A stretch of 64,000 bases of DNA from Streptomyces californicus (GCF_000717645.1 NZ_JNZZ01000019.1:248001-312000), one strand, 5' to 3'; positions 35,085-44,505 are shown, numbered from the stretch's first letter. The notes: generated by a model not told the origin, from the sequence alone. Numbers and translations are program-made.

Positions 35085-38000
35085 TCACCGGCCGAAGAAG
35101 GCGTTGTGGAGTGTGACCGTCGACTCGTTGCCGCCCTTGTCCGAGACGACGGCCCGCAGCGAGACCGCCTTGCCCTTCGCCGGACCGCGCACCGTGACAC
35201 TGCCCGCCACGACCGGAACCGACTGCCATGTGGTGCCGTCGTACGAGACCAGGACGCGCAGCGACTTCAGCTGCGCGCCGGCCGCCGCGCCCTGCACCTG
35301 GACCGGGAAGGTTTGCCTGCCGCCGGCCACGACGGTGGAGTCCAGCGCGAGCTTCGGCAGGAAGCGGACGGTGGAGACCGGCAGCGGCGTCGGGCTCTGC
35401 GCGGCGGCCGAGGTGAAGGTCCAGGAGGCGTCGATCCGGGTGCCGGTGCGGTTGACCGCAGGGTCCCGGTGGACGGTGGTCTCCACCTTGTACGCGGCGG
35501 ACTCGGGTGTCAGCGTGAACAGGTCCCGGTCGATGGCGGCGTCCTTCCGCAGGAACAGCTCGCCGTTGCGGTGGATCGTGGTCCTCGCGCCGGTGTACCG
35601 CGCGAACCCGGAGTGCCCCGCGCCGTCGCTGATCATCGGGAACGCGCCGTAGATGTCGTCGCCGTCGCGCACGATGCCCTCGTCGGCGCCCATCCGCGGC
35701 CCCACCGCACCGACGTTGAACGTCTCGGTGTACGTCTTTCCCGCGGCGAACCGCCGGTGCCCGCCGAACTCGAAGGCCGAGTCGAAAGCGCGGTTGCCGT
35801 CCGCGTCCGGCGCGCCCAGGACGCCCGCGACGATGTTCCAGGAAGCCCCGTCCTCGGTGGACAGGTACACCTTCCGCGTCTCCGGGGCGGGACGCACGGT
35901 GTAGAGGGCGTCGACGCCGCCTCCGTGGTCGAGCAGGCCGTGCGCCGCGAGAGCGCCGTCGGCGCCCGGCGCCGACGAGCCGATGCCCGCCTTCACCAGG
36001 GCCATGTCCTTGGCCGTGTAGGTCTTCGTGAAGCCGGTGGCCAGCTCACGGACCGGGCCGCCCGTCAGGACGTTATACTCGGCGCCGTCGTGCTCCCAGT
36101 GCGCGGACCACTGCTGGGCCAGGACGCCTTCGTCGGCCTTCGGCCCCTGGTAGGCGGTACGGACGTTGTCGAAGCCGCTGAACTCGCTGCCTTCGATGAT
36201 GAACGTCTCGGGCGTGCTGATCGTGTACATCATCCCCGCACGCGTCGAGCGCGCCGCCGGGTCGGGCACCTTGACGTTCACGGGCCGGGTGGTCCGGGCG
36301 TCGAGCGTGACGGTGGTGGGACCGGTCACCGAGAGCTCCGGAACGCTGATCAGATCGGCGCCCTTGCGCGGGGCCGCCGGGTCGACCAGCAGGTCCGCCG
36401 CGAGGCTGTAGGTTCCGCGCGGCAGCCGGACCGTGGTGGATCCCGACGACAGATCGGGGAAGAACCGCAGGCCCGACGCGGAGTCGCGGTAGCCCTTGAG
36501 GTCGGCCTGCCAACCGGTGGAGACCGCACCGCTGCGGTCGAGGGTCGTGAACGTGACGTCGTACGACTCGCTCTCCCGGTCCACCGCGGCCGGGGTGCGC
36601 ACACTTCGGCCGCCGCCGGACGCGACGACCGTCACCGCGTACGAGCCGTCGACCGTGCCGCCCAGCCGGGTGTCGGCCGTCAGGCCCACCGCGGCGCTGC
36701 CGCCCGCCGGGACCGTGACCCGCCGCGCGTCGAGGGAGAAGAACCCGGCAGGGGCCGGCTGCCCGTCCCCGCCGGTGGGCGACGCGAGCTCCAGATCCAG
36801 CGTCACGTCGGCGTCGCCGCTGTTGCGGTACGTCACCTGCCGGGTGACGGGGGCGTCGTCGGAGTGGGGCCACGCCTGCGTGCCCAGGTTGACCGAGACC
36901 GGCTCGGAGACGACGGTCTGGTCGATCGCCCGGCCCACGGCGAGACGGCCCGCGCCCTGCTGGAACACGGTGGGGGAGCCGCCGTCGGCCGACCCCGTCA
37001 GGACGGCCTTGAGCTGTGCGCCCGTCCAGCCGGGGTTCTTCTGCTTGAGGATCGCGGCCGCGCCCGCCACATGCGGGGTGGCCATCGAGGTGCCGTCCTT
37101 GGTGGTGTACCCGGGCGGGTTCTGCCCGCCCGTGCCCGCCGCCGCGGCCGCCGTGACGGCCACGCCCGGCGCGGTCAGATCGGGCTTGACCGCGCCGTCC
37201 CCGATCCGGGGTCCGGCACTGGAGAACTCCGCGATCCGGTCGTCGTCGTCCACGGCGCCGACCGTCAGCGCCGCGTCGGCGCTGCCCGGCGAGGCGACCG
37301 TCCCCCGCTCCGGCCCGCTGTTGCCCGAGGCCACGGCGAACAGGACGCCCTTCTCGGCCGAGACCTTGTTCACCTGCGCTTCCATCGGGTCGATCCCGGC
37401 CGAGTCGGCGTTGCCCAGGCTCATGTTGATGACGTCCGCGCCCTGGGCGACGGCCCAGTCCACCCCGGCGATGATGCCGGAGTCGTCGCCGACGCCCTGG
37501 TCGTCGAGCACCTTGGCGTTGATCAGCTGCGCCCCGGGCGCCACGCCCTTGAACCGGGCGTCCTTCGCTCCCGTACCGGCCGCGGTGGAGGCCACGTGCG
37601 TGCCGTGCCCGTTGCGGTCCTTGGCGTCCGGGGAGCCGCTGAAGTCGCGTTCGGCCACCACCTTGCCCGCCAGGTCCGGGTGGGAGGAGTCGATCCCGGT
37701 GTCCACGACCGCGATCTTCACACCGGTGCCGTCGTACGAGCGGTCCCAGGCGGCCGGAGCTCCGATCTGGCCCGTGCTCCGGTCGAGCGTCGCCCTGCGC
37801 ACCCCGTCCAGCCAGATCCGTGCGATGCCGGACGCCACGGCAGCCGACCCGTCGTCACGGGGGCGGGTCAGGGCGTCCCACAGCGCGCCCTTCTTCCCGG
37901 TGGCGCTCTCGGCGCCGGTGACGGCGTCGGCGTCGAGAACCGAGAGGGTCCGGCGGAGCGTGGTGCCCTGCGAGGAACGCACCTCCGTGCGGGCGGCGCC

Positions 38001-38492
38001 GGCATCGGCGCCCCGGTAGCCGACGATCACCTTGAGCCCGGCGCGGTGGGCCTTGCGGCTCTGCGCCGTGGCGAGTTCGGTGATGTCGAACAGCCGCCGG
38101 TCCAGCGTCCCGTCGGCGATCAGCCGCCGGGCGTCGCGCGGGACCACATAGGTGCGGCCGCCCTGGGTCTCGGTGAAGAAGGGCATGTCCTCGCGGCCCT
38201 TGGCCCGCTGGATGCCGCCGGCACGGCCCCGGGAGTCCACGAGGACCCGGTCCCCGGTGATCAGCGTGACGGTCCCACCGGACCGGCCCCCCGGCTTCGA
38301 GCCCTCGGCCTCGCCCGAAGAAGCGGTGCCCGAAAGTCCCGTACCCGGGAACGCCGTGTCCGGAAGGACGGTGCCGGTGCGGACGGTGTCCGGTCCACCG
38401 GTCTTCGCCGACGCCGGGCCGGTCATGCCCGCCGTCAGGGCGACCGCCGCCGCGGCGGCGAGCGCGCACGTCCTCGTTGATCGTTTTCGCAA
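35085..38492 (-). CDS. Secreted subtilisin-family serine protease (S8), multidomain
   Basis: 1,135 residues from TTG 38492 with AGGGG six bases upstream. A signal peptide (MRKRSTRTC start, ending GPASA) and a long pro-region (to about 240) precede the S8 catalytic domain with its triad: Asp about 264 (VVDTGIDSSHPDL), His about 298 (NGHGTHVAST), oxyanion Asn in ASGNSG and Ser about 466 (GTSMATPHVAGAA). The C-terminal 600 residues form beta-sandwich domains resembling Fn3-type and other accessory modules of large Streptomyces subtilases. It is exported by Sec and probably degrades extracellular protein; no cell-wall anchor is seen. Confidence 0.93.
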   Translation of the reverse strand: MRKRSTRTCALAAAAAVALTAGMTGPASAKTGGPDTVRTGTVLPDTAFPGTGLSGTASSGEAEGSKPGGRSGGTVTLITGDRVLVDSRGRAGGIQRAKGREDMPFFTETQGGRTYVVPRDARRLIADGTLDRRLFDITELATAQSRKAHRAGLKVIVGYRGADAGAARTEVRSSQGTTLRRTLSVLDADAVTGAESATGKKGALWDALTRPRDDGSAAVASGIARIWLDGVRRATLDRSTGQIGAPAAWDRSYDGTGVKIAVVDTGIDSSHPDLAGKVVAERDFSGSPDAKDRNGHGTHVASTAAGTGAKDARFKGVAPGAQLINAKVLDDQGVGDDSGIIAGVDWAVAQGADVINMSLGNADSAGIDPMEAQVNKVSAEKGVLFAVASGNSGPERGTVASPGSADAALTVGAVDDDDRIAEFSSAGPRIGDGAVKPDLTAPGVAVTAAAAAGTGGQNPPGYTTKDGTSMATPHVAGAAAILKQKNPGWTGAQLKAVLTGSADGGSPTVFQQGAGRLAVGRAIDQTVVSEPVSVNLGTQAWPHSDDAPVTRQVTYRNSGDADVTLDLELASPTGGDGQPAPAGFFSLDARRVTVPAGGSAAVGLTADTRLGGTVDGSYAVTVVASGGGRSVRTPAAVDRESESYDVTFTTLDRSGAVSTGWQADLKGYRDSASGLRFFPDLSSGSTTVRLPRGTYSLAADLLVDPAAPRKGADLISVPELSVTGPTTVTLDARTTRPVNVKVPDPAARSTRAGMMYTISTPETFIIEGSEFSGFDNVRTAYQGPKADEGVLAQQWSAHWEHDGAEYNVLTGGPVRELATGFTKTYTAKDMALVKAGIGSSAPGADGALAAHGLLDHGGGVDALYTVRPAPETRKVYLSTEDGASWNIVAGVLGAPDADGNRAFDSAFEFGGHRRFAAGKTYTETFNVGAVGPRMGADEGIVRDGDDIYGAFPMISDGAGHSGFARYTGARTTIHRNGELFLRKDAAIDRDLFTLTPESAAYKVETTVHRDPAVNRTGTRIDASWTFTSAAAQSPTPLPVSTVRFLPKLALDSTVVAGGRQTFPVQVQGAAAGAQLKSLRVLVSYDGTTWQSVPVVAGSVTVRGPAKGKAVSLRAVVSDKGGNESTVTLHNAFFGR

Positions 38493-38604
38493 GATGACCC
38501 CTGCTCAGGAGTGGTTCGGCGGGCGAAAGCCCAGCCGCACGGGGTGCGTTCGGATACGCGTTCGGCCCCGGATTCCTGAGTATGCCGAGGCCGTTCCGGC
38601 GCAC

Positions 38605-39222
38605 TCAATGATCGTTGTGTAACAGCGGACCAGCTCCTTCCGGCCCGTTCGCAAGAGGCGCGCGAGCGCGCCGGACGGGCGGCGCGACCGGGCCCCACCG
38701 GCCGAACCACTGCTCCGCGCCGAACTCCTCGAACCGCGCCACCTCGGTGAAGCCCAGCTTCCGCGCGAGGCGCAGGGACCGGGTGTTGGCGACCTGGGTG
38801 CAGAGCACGACCCGTTCGCCGGGCGAGGCGTCGGCGAACCAGTCGAGCACGGCGGCGCACGCCTCGGCGGCGTACCCGGCCCCCCACGCCCGGGGCAGGA
38901 ACATGTAGCCGAGTTCGGCGAGGCCGTCGCCGGGGAGGAGGTCACCGCCCGTACGGTCGGCGGACCGCCGCTCCAGAGTGACCGTACCGATCATCGCGCC
39001 GCCGAGCTCCACCACGAAGAGCCCGGGGCGCCGCCCCGGCACCTCGGGAACGGCGCGTTCCAGCTCCTCGCGCGGACGGGGACCGCCGAGATGTAGACCC
39101 ACCTCCGGCGAGGCGAACAGGTCGACGAACGCGGCACGGTCGCGGGCCTCGGAGACGCGGAGCACGAGCCGGGACGTGGTGATCGGAGCGGGTGGCCATG
39201 GGACACGGTCGAGTTCGGGCAT
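38605..39222 (-). CDS. GNAT-family N-acetyltransferase (RimJ/RimL type)
   Basis: 205 residues from ATG 39222. Motifs: the opening TSRLVLRVSEARD, LGYMFLPRAWGAGYAAEAC (acetyl-CoA pyrophosphate loop, R/Q-x-x-G-x-G/A) and NTRSLRLARKLGF. This is the Acetyltransf_3 group that acetylates protein N-termini or small amines. No Shine-Dalgarno is evident, and TACCTT about a helical turn upstream of the ATG suggests a leaderless transcript. Confidence 0.88.
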   Translation of the reverse strand: MPELDRVPWPPAPITTSRLVLRVSEARDRAAFVDLFASPEVGLHLGGPRPREELERAVPEVPGRRPGLFVVELGGAMIGTVTLERRSADRTGGDLLPGDGLAELGYMFLPRAWGAGYAAEACAAVLDWFADASPGERVVLCTQVANTRSLRLARKLGFTEVARFEEFGAEQWFGRWGPVAPPVRRARAPLANGPEGAGPLLHNDH

Positions 39223-39300
39223 GCCGGGAAAGGTAGCGCACACCCGTGCGAAGGCCCTGTTGACATGAGTGCGGGCCGTCCCTAGCGTGACGCCTCGTCA

Positions 39301-39314
39301 TTACATCGATGTAA
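39301..39314. promoter_or_regulatory. Putative LacI-family operator TTACATCGATGTAA
   Basis: A perfect 14-bp palindrome with a central CG pair, the classic LacI/GalR operator form, lies 54 bases upstream of the GH43 start. No LacI-type gene is present in the window, so the regulator would be encoded elsewhere. Confidence 0.75.
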
Positions 39315-39368
39315 AGCGTCTGTCGGCATGACAGGCCCCGGACGCGAAGCGCTGTGGAAAGGACACCC

Positions 39369-40907
39369 GTGCCTCCCAGCCCCACCAGCCGCACTCTCCC
39401 TGCCGCTTCCCCCGGTGGGTCCCGCCCGGCCGGGACCCACCGCCCCCGTACGGCGTTGCTGCTCGCGGCGCTCCTCGGCCTCCTCGTGGGGCTGCTGCCG
39501 GGGCTGGCCGCCCCCGCGGCAGCGTCCCCGCGCGCACCCCGCGAAGCCGTCGTCCCGGGACCGGGAGCCGCGGCGGCCGGGACGTTCCGCAACCCCCTCA
39601 ACTCGGGCCCCGACCCCTTCATGACGCACTGGAAGGGGAACTACTACCTCACCACCACCCAGGGCAACAGCATCCGGATGTGGCGCTCCCCGTCGCTCGG
39701 TACCCTGGCGACCGCCACCGCGACCACCGTCTGGACCGACTCCGACCCCTCCCGCAACCGCAACATCTGGGCCCCGGAGTTCTACCGTTTCGGCGACCGC
39801 TGGTACCTCTACTACACGGCGGACGACGGCGTCGACGAACACCACCGGCTCTACGTGCTGGAGTCGGAGCGCGACGACCCGGCGGGCCCGTACCGCTTCA
39901 AGGCGAAGCTCGCGCCGCCCAACCACGCGAACGACTTCGCCATCGACGCAGGCGTCCTCGAACTGAACGGCCGCCTCTACCTCGCGTACAGCGGCCTCAA
40001 CCAGTACCAGCACAACGGCCTCAACATCGCACCGATGTCCAACCCGTACACGGTCTCCGGCGACGCGGTCGCCATCGACGGGCCCGGCGGCTGCCCCGAG
40101 GTCCGCGAAGGGCCGGAGTTCCTGTACCGCAACGGGCGGGTCTGGATGACCTACTCCACCTGCGACACCGGAAAGCCGGACTACCAGGTCTGGATGATGT
40201 CGATGCCGCTGACCTCCGATCCGCTCGTCCCGGCCAACTGGCGGCGGCACCAGGGCGCGGTCTTCTCACGGGCCGACGACCGGGGCGTGTACGGGCCCGG
40301 GCACCACGCCTTCTTCCGGTCGCCCGACGGGACGGAGGACTGGATCGTCTACCACGCCAAGACGACATCGGTGAACACCTACAGCAACCGCACGACACGG
40401 GCGCAGAAGTTCACCTGGCGGTCCGACGGCAGCCCCGACTTCGGCCGACCCCTGGCCATGGGCGCGACCCAGAACCTGCCCTCCGGCGACCCGGGCTCCG
40501 GCAACTACTGGATCAACGACGACGGCCGCTCCAGCGGCCCCGGCGGGGTCACGTACACCGGAAGCTGGAACTCCGGCACCGGCTGCGCCGCACAGTGTTT
40601 CTGGGGCGACGACCACTGGAGCGACCGGGCGGGGGCGACGGCGACCTTCACCTTCACCGGCACCCGCATCGCCCTGCTCTCCGTCAAGGACACCGGCAAC
40701 GGCTACGCGGCGATCAGCGTCGACGGCGGCCCGGAGCAACGCGTGGACCTGTACAACGCGATCCGCGTCGGGGAGGCGGTGCAGTACACCAGCCCACGCC
40801 TGCCGCACGGCACGCACACCCTCCGGGTCAGGGTGACCGGCGAGCACGCCTCCCATTCCGGGGCGTCCTTCGTGAGCATCGACCGCGCGGAGGTCTACAC
40901 GGACTGA
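39369..40907 (+). CDS. Secreted glycoside hydrolase family 43 enzyme with C-terminal beta-sandwich module
   Basis: 512 residues from GTG 39369, chosen for AAGGA six bases upstream; GTG 39354 lacks a site. After a long signal peptide (to about 57, AAPAAASP) comes a five-bladed beta-propeller of GH43 type: general-base Asp in GPDPFM, the Asp in IDAGVLELNG, and general-acid Glu in REGPEFL, with WAPEFYRFGDRWYLYY and YGPGHHAFFRSPDG as blade landmarks. Residues about 390-512 form a separate beta-sandwich (YTGSWNSGTGCAAQCFWGDDHWS) like those attached to family 43 and sialidase-type proteins, probably sugar-binding. Expected activity: arabinosidase or xylosidase on plant polysaccharide. The LacI-type palindrome upstream supports sugar-controlled expression. 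Confidence 0.9.
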   Translation: MPPSPTSRTLPAASPGGSRPAGTHRPRTALLLAALLGLLVGLLPGLAAPAAASPRAPREAVVPGPGAAAAGTFRNPLNSGPDPFMTHWKGNYYLTTTQGNSIRMWRSPSLGTLATATATTVWTDSDPSRNRNIWAPEFYRFGDRWYLYYTADDGVDEHHRLYVLESERDDPAGPYRFKAKLAPPNHANDFAIDAGVLELNGRLYLAYSGLNQYQHNGLNIAPMSNPYTVSGDAVAIDGPGGCPEVREGPEFLYRNGRVWMTYSTCDTGKPDYQVWMMSMPLTSDPLVPANWRRHQGAVFSRADDRGVYGPGHHAFFRSPDGTEDWIVYHAKTTSVNTYSNRTTRAQKFTWRSDGSPDFGRPLAMGATQNLPSGDPGSGNYWINDDGRSSGPGGVTYTGSWNSGTGCAAQCFWGDDHWSDRAGATATFTFTGTRIALLSVKDTGNGYAAISVDGGPEQRVDLYNAIRVGEAVQYTSPRLPHGTHTLRVRVTGEHASHSGASFVSIDRAEVYTD

Positions 40908-41021
40908 CCCCGCCCGCCCTCTCGGCCCGCCGGCCCCCCCCCCGGAGGAACCGGCGGGGCGACGCAGCCCGGGGAGGGGGACCGCCAAGCGGACGCACCC
41001 CGCCCGCCCCTCGACGGCACG

Positions 41022-41294
41022 TCACCGGACGCGGCGGATCCGGATCGGGCCCCGCGCCTTGTCCGGATCGACCGGGCGGCCCCGCTGGGTGATCTCGACC
41101 CGGCCCTCCGCGACCAGCCGCCGTGCCGCCTGCCGCGCCGGCTCCATGAGCGACCGCCAGCCGTCGTCGTCGCCCTCGTACACCGAACGCGCCGCGTCGG
41201 AAGGGCAGATCGTCGCCGTCGGGCCACGCCGCTCCAGCAGGTCGAGGACGGCCTGCTCCAGGAGCCGGCCGGTCCGCCGTTCGTGCTCGCTCAT
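41022..41294 (-). CDS. DUF3253 domain protein
   Basis: 90 residues starting MSEHERRTGR. It fits the DUF3253 pattern: a winged-helix-like fold with ICPSDAARSVY followed by WRSLMEPARQAARRLVAEGRVEITQRG. The resemblance to winged helices suggests nucleic-acid binding, but no function is established. A run of ten C residues (40934-40943) lies in the gap between its stop and the GH43 stop. Confidence 0.88.
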   Translation of the reverse strand: MSEHERRTGRLLEQAVLDLLERRGPTATICPSDAARSVYEGDDDGWRSLMEPARQAARRLVAEGRVEITQRGRPVDPDKARGPIRIRRVR

Positions 41295-41429
41295 CCCCTC
41301 ATGGTGGCAGCGGTACGCCGAGGGCGCGCGGGCGCGCCTCAGCCGCGCCGGTCCCGCCCCCGGGCCCTTGTCGTGCCCGTCCTACGATCATCCCGGACGA
41401 CCGCACGACGACTTCCCGGAGCGACCGGC

Positions 41430-42101
41430 ATGCCCACCCCCGTACACCTGCTCGCCCGGCGGCCGCTCACCACCGCCGCGGTCGCGGAACTCGTCGCACT
41501 CCCCGCGGCGCCGCCGGTGGCCGACGACGTCGACGCCCTCGACGCGGAACTGACGCGCCGCGGCTGGGCCTGGGAGCACGAACGGGTCTGCGACTCCTTC
41601 CTCACGGGCCACGGCCACGTGCTCTGCTCCGACGGCAGGAACCCCTTCGGGCGGGCCGACGTCCCCACCTTCCTCGTGTTCGGAGAGCTGTACCCGGTCG
41701 ACGAGGAGGACGAGGACCGGACGAGCCTGCCCTGGCTCCACCCGTACATGGACCTCTGGGCCCGAACACCCGGCTGGGAGCTCGACGAGCCGTCCACCGC
41801 GGAGGAGTGCGAGGCGACCCTCGCCCGGGCCGCCCGAGCCGTGACCGAGCACCTGGGGGCCGGCCCCGAGCGGGTCGTGCTCTCGGACGTCACGGTGGTC
41901 ACCGGGCCCGCGATGACCCACCGCGTCTGGCGCACCCCCACCCACGCGCTCGTCCTCGGACCGTCGGCCGACAACGGTCCCTACGGCTACCTCACCCACC
42001 TCCAGCTGTCCTTCACGCCCCTCGACCGCGCTCCCGGCCTGCCCCCGGCCGACGACGAGGACGCCCTCACCGCATGGATCGCCGAACACGTCGACTGGTG
42101 A
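41430..42101 (+). CDS. Conserved-looking cytoplasmic protein of unknown function
   Basis: 223 residues from ATG 41430 (GGAG nine bases upstream). It is an acidic soluble protein without signal peptide or membrane helix. I do not recognise a family. Notable are the aromatic-rich WAWEHERVCDSFLTGHGH region, FLVFGELYPVDEEDED, WLHPYMDLWARTPGWEL and a C-terminal GYLTHLQLSFTP stretch. Codon use and the Shine-Dalgarno support a real gene. It is divergent from the DUF3253 gene and ends 14 bases before the convergent sigma factor gene. Confidence 0.75.
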   Translation: MPTPVHLLARRPLTTAAVAELVALPAAPPVADDVDALDAELTRRGWAWEHERVCDSFLTGHGHVLCSDGRNPFGRADVPTFLVFGELYPVDEEDEDRTSLPWLHPYMDLWARTPGWELDEPSTAEECEATLARAARAVTEHLGAGPERVVLSDVTVVTGPAMTHRVWRTPTHALVLGPSADNGPYGYLTHLQLSFTPLDRAPGLPPADDEDALTAWIAEHVDW

Positions 42102-42115
42102 CCTCCGCCCCCGGT

Positions 42116-43057
42116 TCACCACGCCCCGATCACCGGCACTCCGGGTTCGTGCCGCCGCCAGACTGCGTCGAGCCGGGCGAGCCGGTGTGCCGCACCGACG
42201 CCGTACAGGGCCGCGACCCTGCCGCCGCCGTCGACGTCGAACGCCACGGCCCCCACGACACGGCCCCCGACCACGGCGATGACGGCCGGGGACCCGTTGA
42301 CCCGCGCGACATGCATGGCCGCCGGACCGCCGGTCAGACGCCGCTTCGCCGCGGTCGGCCTGAACCCGGCCCGTACGAACGAGGCGACCCGCTCCGGCGT
42401 CCGGTGCCGCAGCAGCCGCCGGGCCAACCCCGCGCCGTCCGAGACAGCCGTCACGTCCTCCGTCAGCAACGCCACCAACCGCTCGGTGCGCCCCGACGCG
42501 GCGGCGGTCAGGAACTCCTCGACCACCCGGCGCGCGGACACCGGGTCGGGCGCGCCGCCGCGACGGCGTTCCCCGGCGACCCGCGCCCGGGCCCGGTGGG
42601 CGTGCTGCTGGCTCGCCGCCTCCGTGATGTCGAGGATCGCGGCGATCTCGGCGTGGCTGTACGCGAACGCCTCCCGCAGGACGTAGACGGCCCGCTCGTT
42701 CGGCGACAGGCGCTCCATGAGGGTCAGCACGGCGAGCGACACCGACTCCCGCTGCTCGAAGGTGTCGGCGGGACCGAGCATCGGGTCGCCGTCGAGGAGC
42801 GGTTCGGGCAACCAGGCGCCCGCGCTCCGCTCGTGACGCGCCCGCGCCGAGCGGAGCCGGTCGAGGCAGATCCGGGTGAGAACCCTGGTCAGCCACGCCT
42901 CCGGCACGTCGATCCGTTCGCGGTCGGCCGCCAGCCAGCGCAGGAACGTGTCCTGCACCGCGTCCTCGGCCTCGGCCGCCGAGCCGAGCAGACGGTACGC
43001 CAGCGAGGCCAGCCTGCCCCGGCCCGCCTCGAACCCGTCAACGGCTGCGCTGTCCAT
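42116..43057 (-). CDS. ECF RNA polymerase sigma factor, SigJ/ECF41-like with SnoaL-like C-terminus
   Basis: 313 residues from ATG 43057. Sigma-2 (LASLAYRLLGSAAEAEDAVQDTFLRW) and sigma-4 (LSPNERAVYVLREAFAYSHAEIAAILDITEAA) are followed by the linker motif WLPEPL and a C-terminal SnoaL/NTF2-like domain of about 120 residues, which in ECF41 sigmas regulates activity in place of an anti-sigma factor. The usual DGGGR and NPDKL segments of that domain are not preserved (here DGAGL and AAHRL), which may alter control. It overlaps the end of the FAD oxidoreductase gene by 20 bases and should be co-transcribed with it, the hallmark of ECF41 loci. Confidence 0.9.
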   Translation of the reverse strand: MDSAAVDGFEAGRGRLASLAYRLLGSAAEAEDAVQDTFLRWLAADRERIDVPEAWLTRVLTRICLDRLRSARARHERSAGAWLPEPLLDGDPMLGPADTFEQRESVSLAVLTLMERLSPNERAVYVLREAFAYSHAEIAAILDITEAASQQHAHRARARVAGERRRGGAPDPVSARRVVEEFLTAAASGRTERLVALLTEDVTAVSDGAGLARRLLRHRTPERVASFVRAGFRPTAAKRRLTGGPAAMHVARVNGSPAVIAVVGGRVVGAVAFDVDGGGRVAALYGVGAAHRLARLDAVWRRHEPGVPVIGAW

Positions 43058-44258
43058 GCCGAGCGCCCTGGACGGTGACCGGCCCACCGGTCCGGCTCCG
43101 ATCCGCCTCCACCCGACGCCTGCGCGTCGGCAGCCCGAAGGTCGGGTGGGCGATGCCCCATTCCGCACCCTTGAGCACACCGGCCTTGAGCTGTGCGGCG
43201 GTTCTGCCGCCCACGTACCAGGACTTCGACCGGACGTCTCCGCCCACCATCTGGAAGACGGCGTGGCTCCGGCCGAGGCTGATGTGGTTGCCGAAGTACT
43301 TCAGCCCGGTGGCCGGCACCGTACCGCCCGTCAGGCGAGCGACGATCGCGGCGGTCGCCCGCAGATTGGTCAACCCGGCGGAGGCGCAGGACATCGGCAG
43401 CGGCCGGCCGTTGTCGCCGATCGCGTAGGCACAGTCGCCCGCCGCGTAGACGTCCGGGTGCGAGAGCGAGCGCATGGTGCCGTCCACCACGATCTGCCCG
43501 GTCCCGGCGACCTCCAGGCCGGCGTCCGCGGCGATGGAGTCCACCGCGAACCCGGCCGACCACACCGTCACATCGGCCGGAAGCACCGTCCCCCCGACGG
43601 TGACCACCCGGGTCGGCTCGACGGCCTCGACGGCGGTGTGCTCGTGGACGGTGATGCCGAACCGGTCGAAGGCGGCCCGCAGATGGCGGCGGGCCCTCGG
43701 CGAGAGCCAGGCGCCCAACTCGCCGCGGGCGGCCAGCCCGACCGAGAGTCCGGGGTGGGACTCGGCCAGCTCGGTCGCGGTCTCGATACCGGTCAGTCCC
43801 TCGCCCACGACCAGGACGGAACCGCCCTCGCGAAGCCCGGCCAGCCGCTCGCGCAGCCGCAGTGCCGGACCCAGCCCGGCGACGTCGTAGGCGTACTCGG
43901 CCGCACCGGGAACGCCGTGGTGGGCCGCGGAACTGCCGAGCGTGTAGAGGAGGGTGTCGTAGGACAGCTCCCCGGGCCCGTTCTCACCGGTCAGAGCGAC
44001 CGTTCGGCGTTCGGGGTCGAGCCCGGTCACGCGGGCCAGCCGTAGCCGCACCCCGGTGCCCGCGTACACGTCGGAGAGCTTGCGGCGCGCGGTCTCCTGG
44101 CCCGCCGCCACCTGGTGGAGCCGCATCCGCTCGACGAAATCGGGTGCGGCGTTGACGACGGTGATCTCCGTGTCGGCGGGGGAGAGCCTGCGGGCCAGGT
44201 TCCCGGCGGCGAAGGCCCCGGCGTATCCGGCGCCGAGGACGACGATGCGGTGCTTCAT
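43038..44258 (-). CDS. FAD-dependent NAD(P)H oxidoreductase (NDH-2-like)
   Basis: 406 residues from ATG 44258, chosen for AGGAG seven bases upstream. Two dinucleotide-binding folds are visible: FAD-type GAGYAGAFAAGNLA at the N-terminus and NAD-type VVGEGLTGIETATELAE in the middle, then VWSAGF and YAAGDCAYA near FAD. It resembles single-subunit NADH dehydrogenases and related pyridine-nucleotide oxidoreductases. In ECF41-type loci such an oxidoreductase is the main target of the linked sigma factor; the electron acceptor is unknown. Confidence 0.9.
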   Translation of the reverse strand: MKHRIVVLGAGYAGAFAAGNLARRLSPADTEITVVNAAPDFVERMRLHQVAAGQETARRKLSDVYAGTGVRLRLARVTGLDPERRTVALTGENGPGELSYDTLLYTLGSSAAHHGVPGAAEYAYDVAGLGPALRLRERLAGLREGGSVLVVGEGLTGIETATELAESHPGLSVGLAARGELGAWLSPRARRHLRAAFDRFGITVHEHTAVEAVEPTRVVTVGGTVLPADVTVWSAGFAVDSIAADAGLEVAGTGQIVVDGTMRSLSHPDVYAAGDCAYAIGDNGRPLPMSCASAGLTNLRATAAIVARLTGGTVPATGLKYFGNHISLGRSHAVFQMVGGDVRSKSWYVGGRTAAQLKAGVLKGAEWGIAHPTFGLPTRRRRVEADRSRTGGPVTVQGARHGQRSR

Positions 44259-44291
44259 GAGGTGGCTCCTGTCTCGTTCGCGTACCCCTTG

Positions 44292-44318
44292 AACGGGATG
44301 GCGCAGCGATAGCTGACA
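44292..44318 (-). promoter_or_regulatory. Candidate ECF41-type promoter
   Basis: Reading the minus strand, TGTCA (44318-44314) is followed about 18 bases later by CGTT (44295-44292), close to the published ECF41 promoter pattern (TGTCACA and CGTC), about 34 bases upstream of the oxidoreductase start. This would make the operon self-activated. Confidence 0.5.
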
Positions 44319-44505
44319 GAACGCTGCTGTGATGTGGGTCACCGGCGGGTAGGCGGGGGAGCGCGTCGTTCGAGCGCCGTCAGGGGGCGAATTTTGCACG
44401 CTTTGCCCGTATGTAGTGGGTCGTAACCACAAAAAGGGATTTTTTGCCGCACGGAAAAATTTGCCAGCCATCCAGGAAGAGAGCTATAAGAGGCATGTGG
44501 ATCAC

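Noticed and set aside
35028..38480. A 1,150-codon plus-strand open frame
   Set aside because: Antisense shadow of the subtilase, whose catalytic triad is intact on the minus strand.
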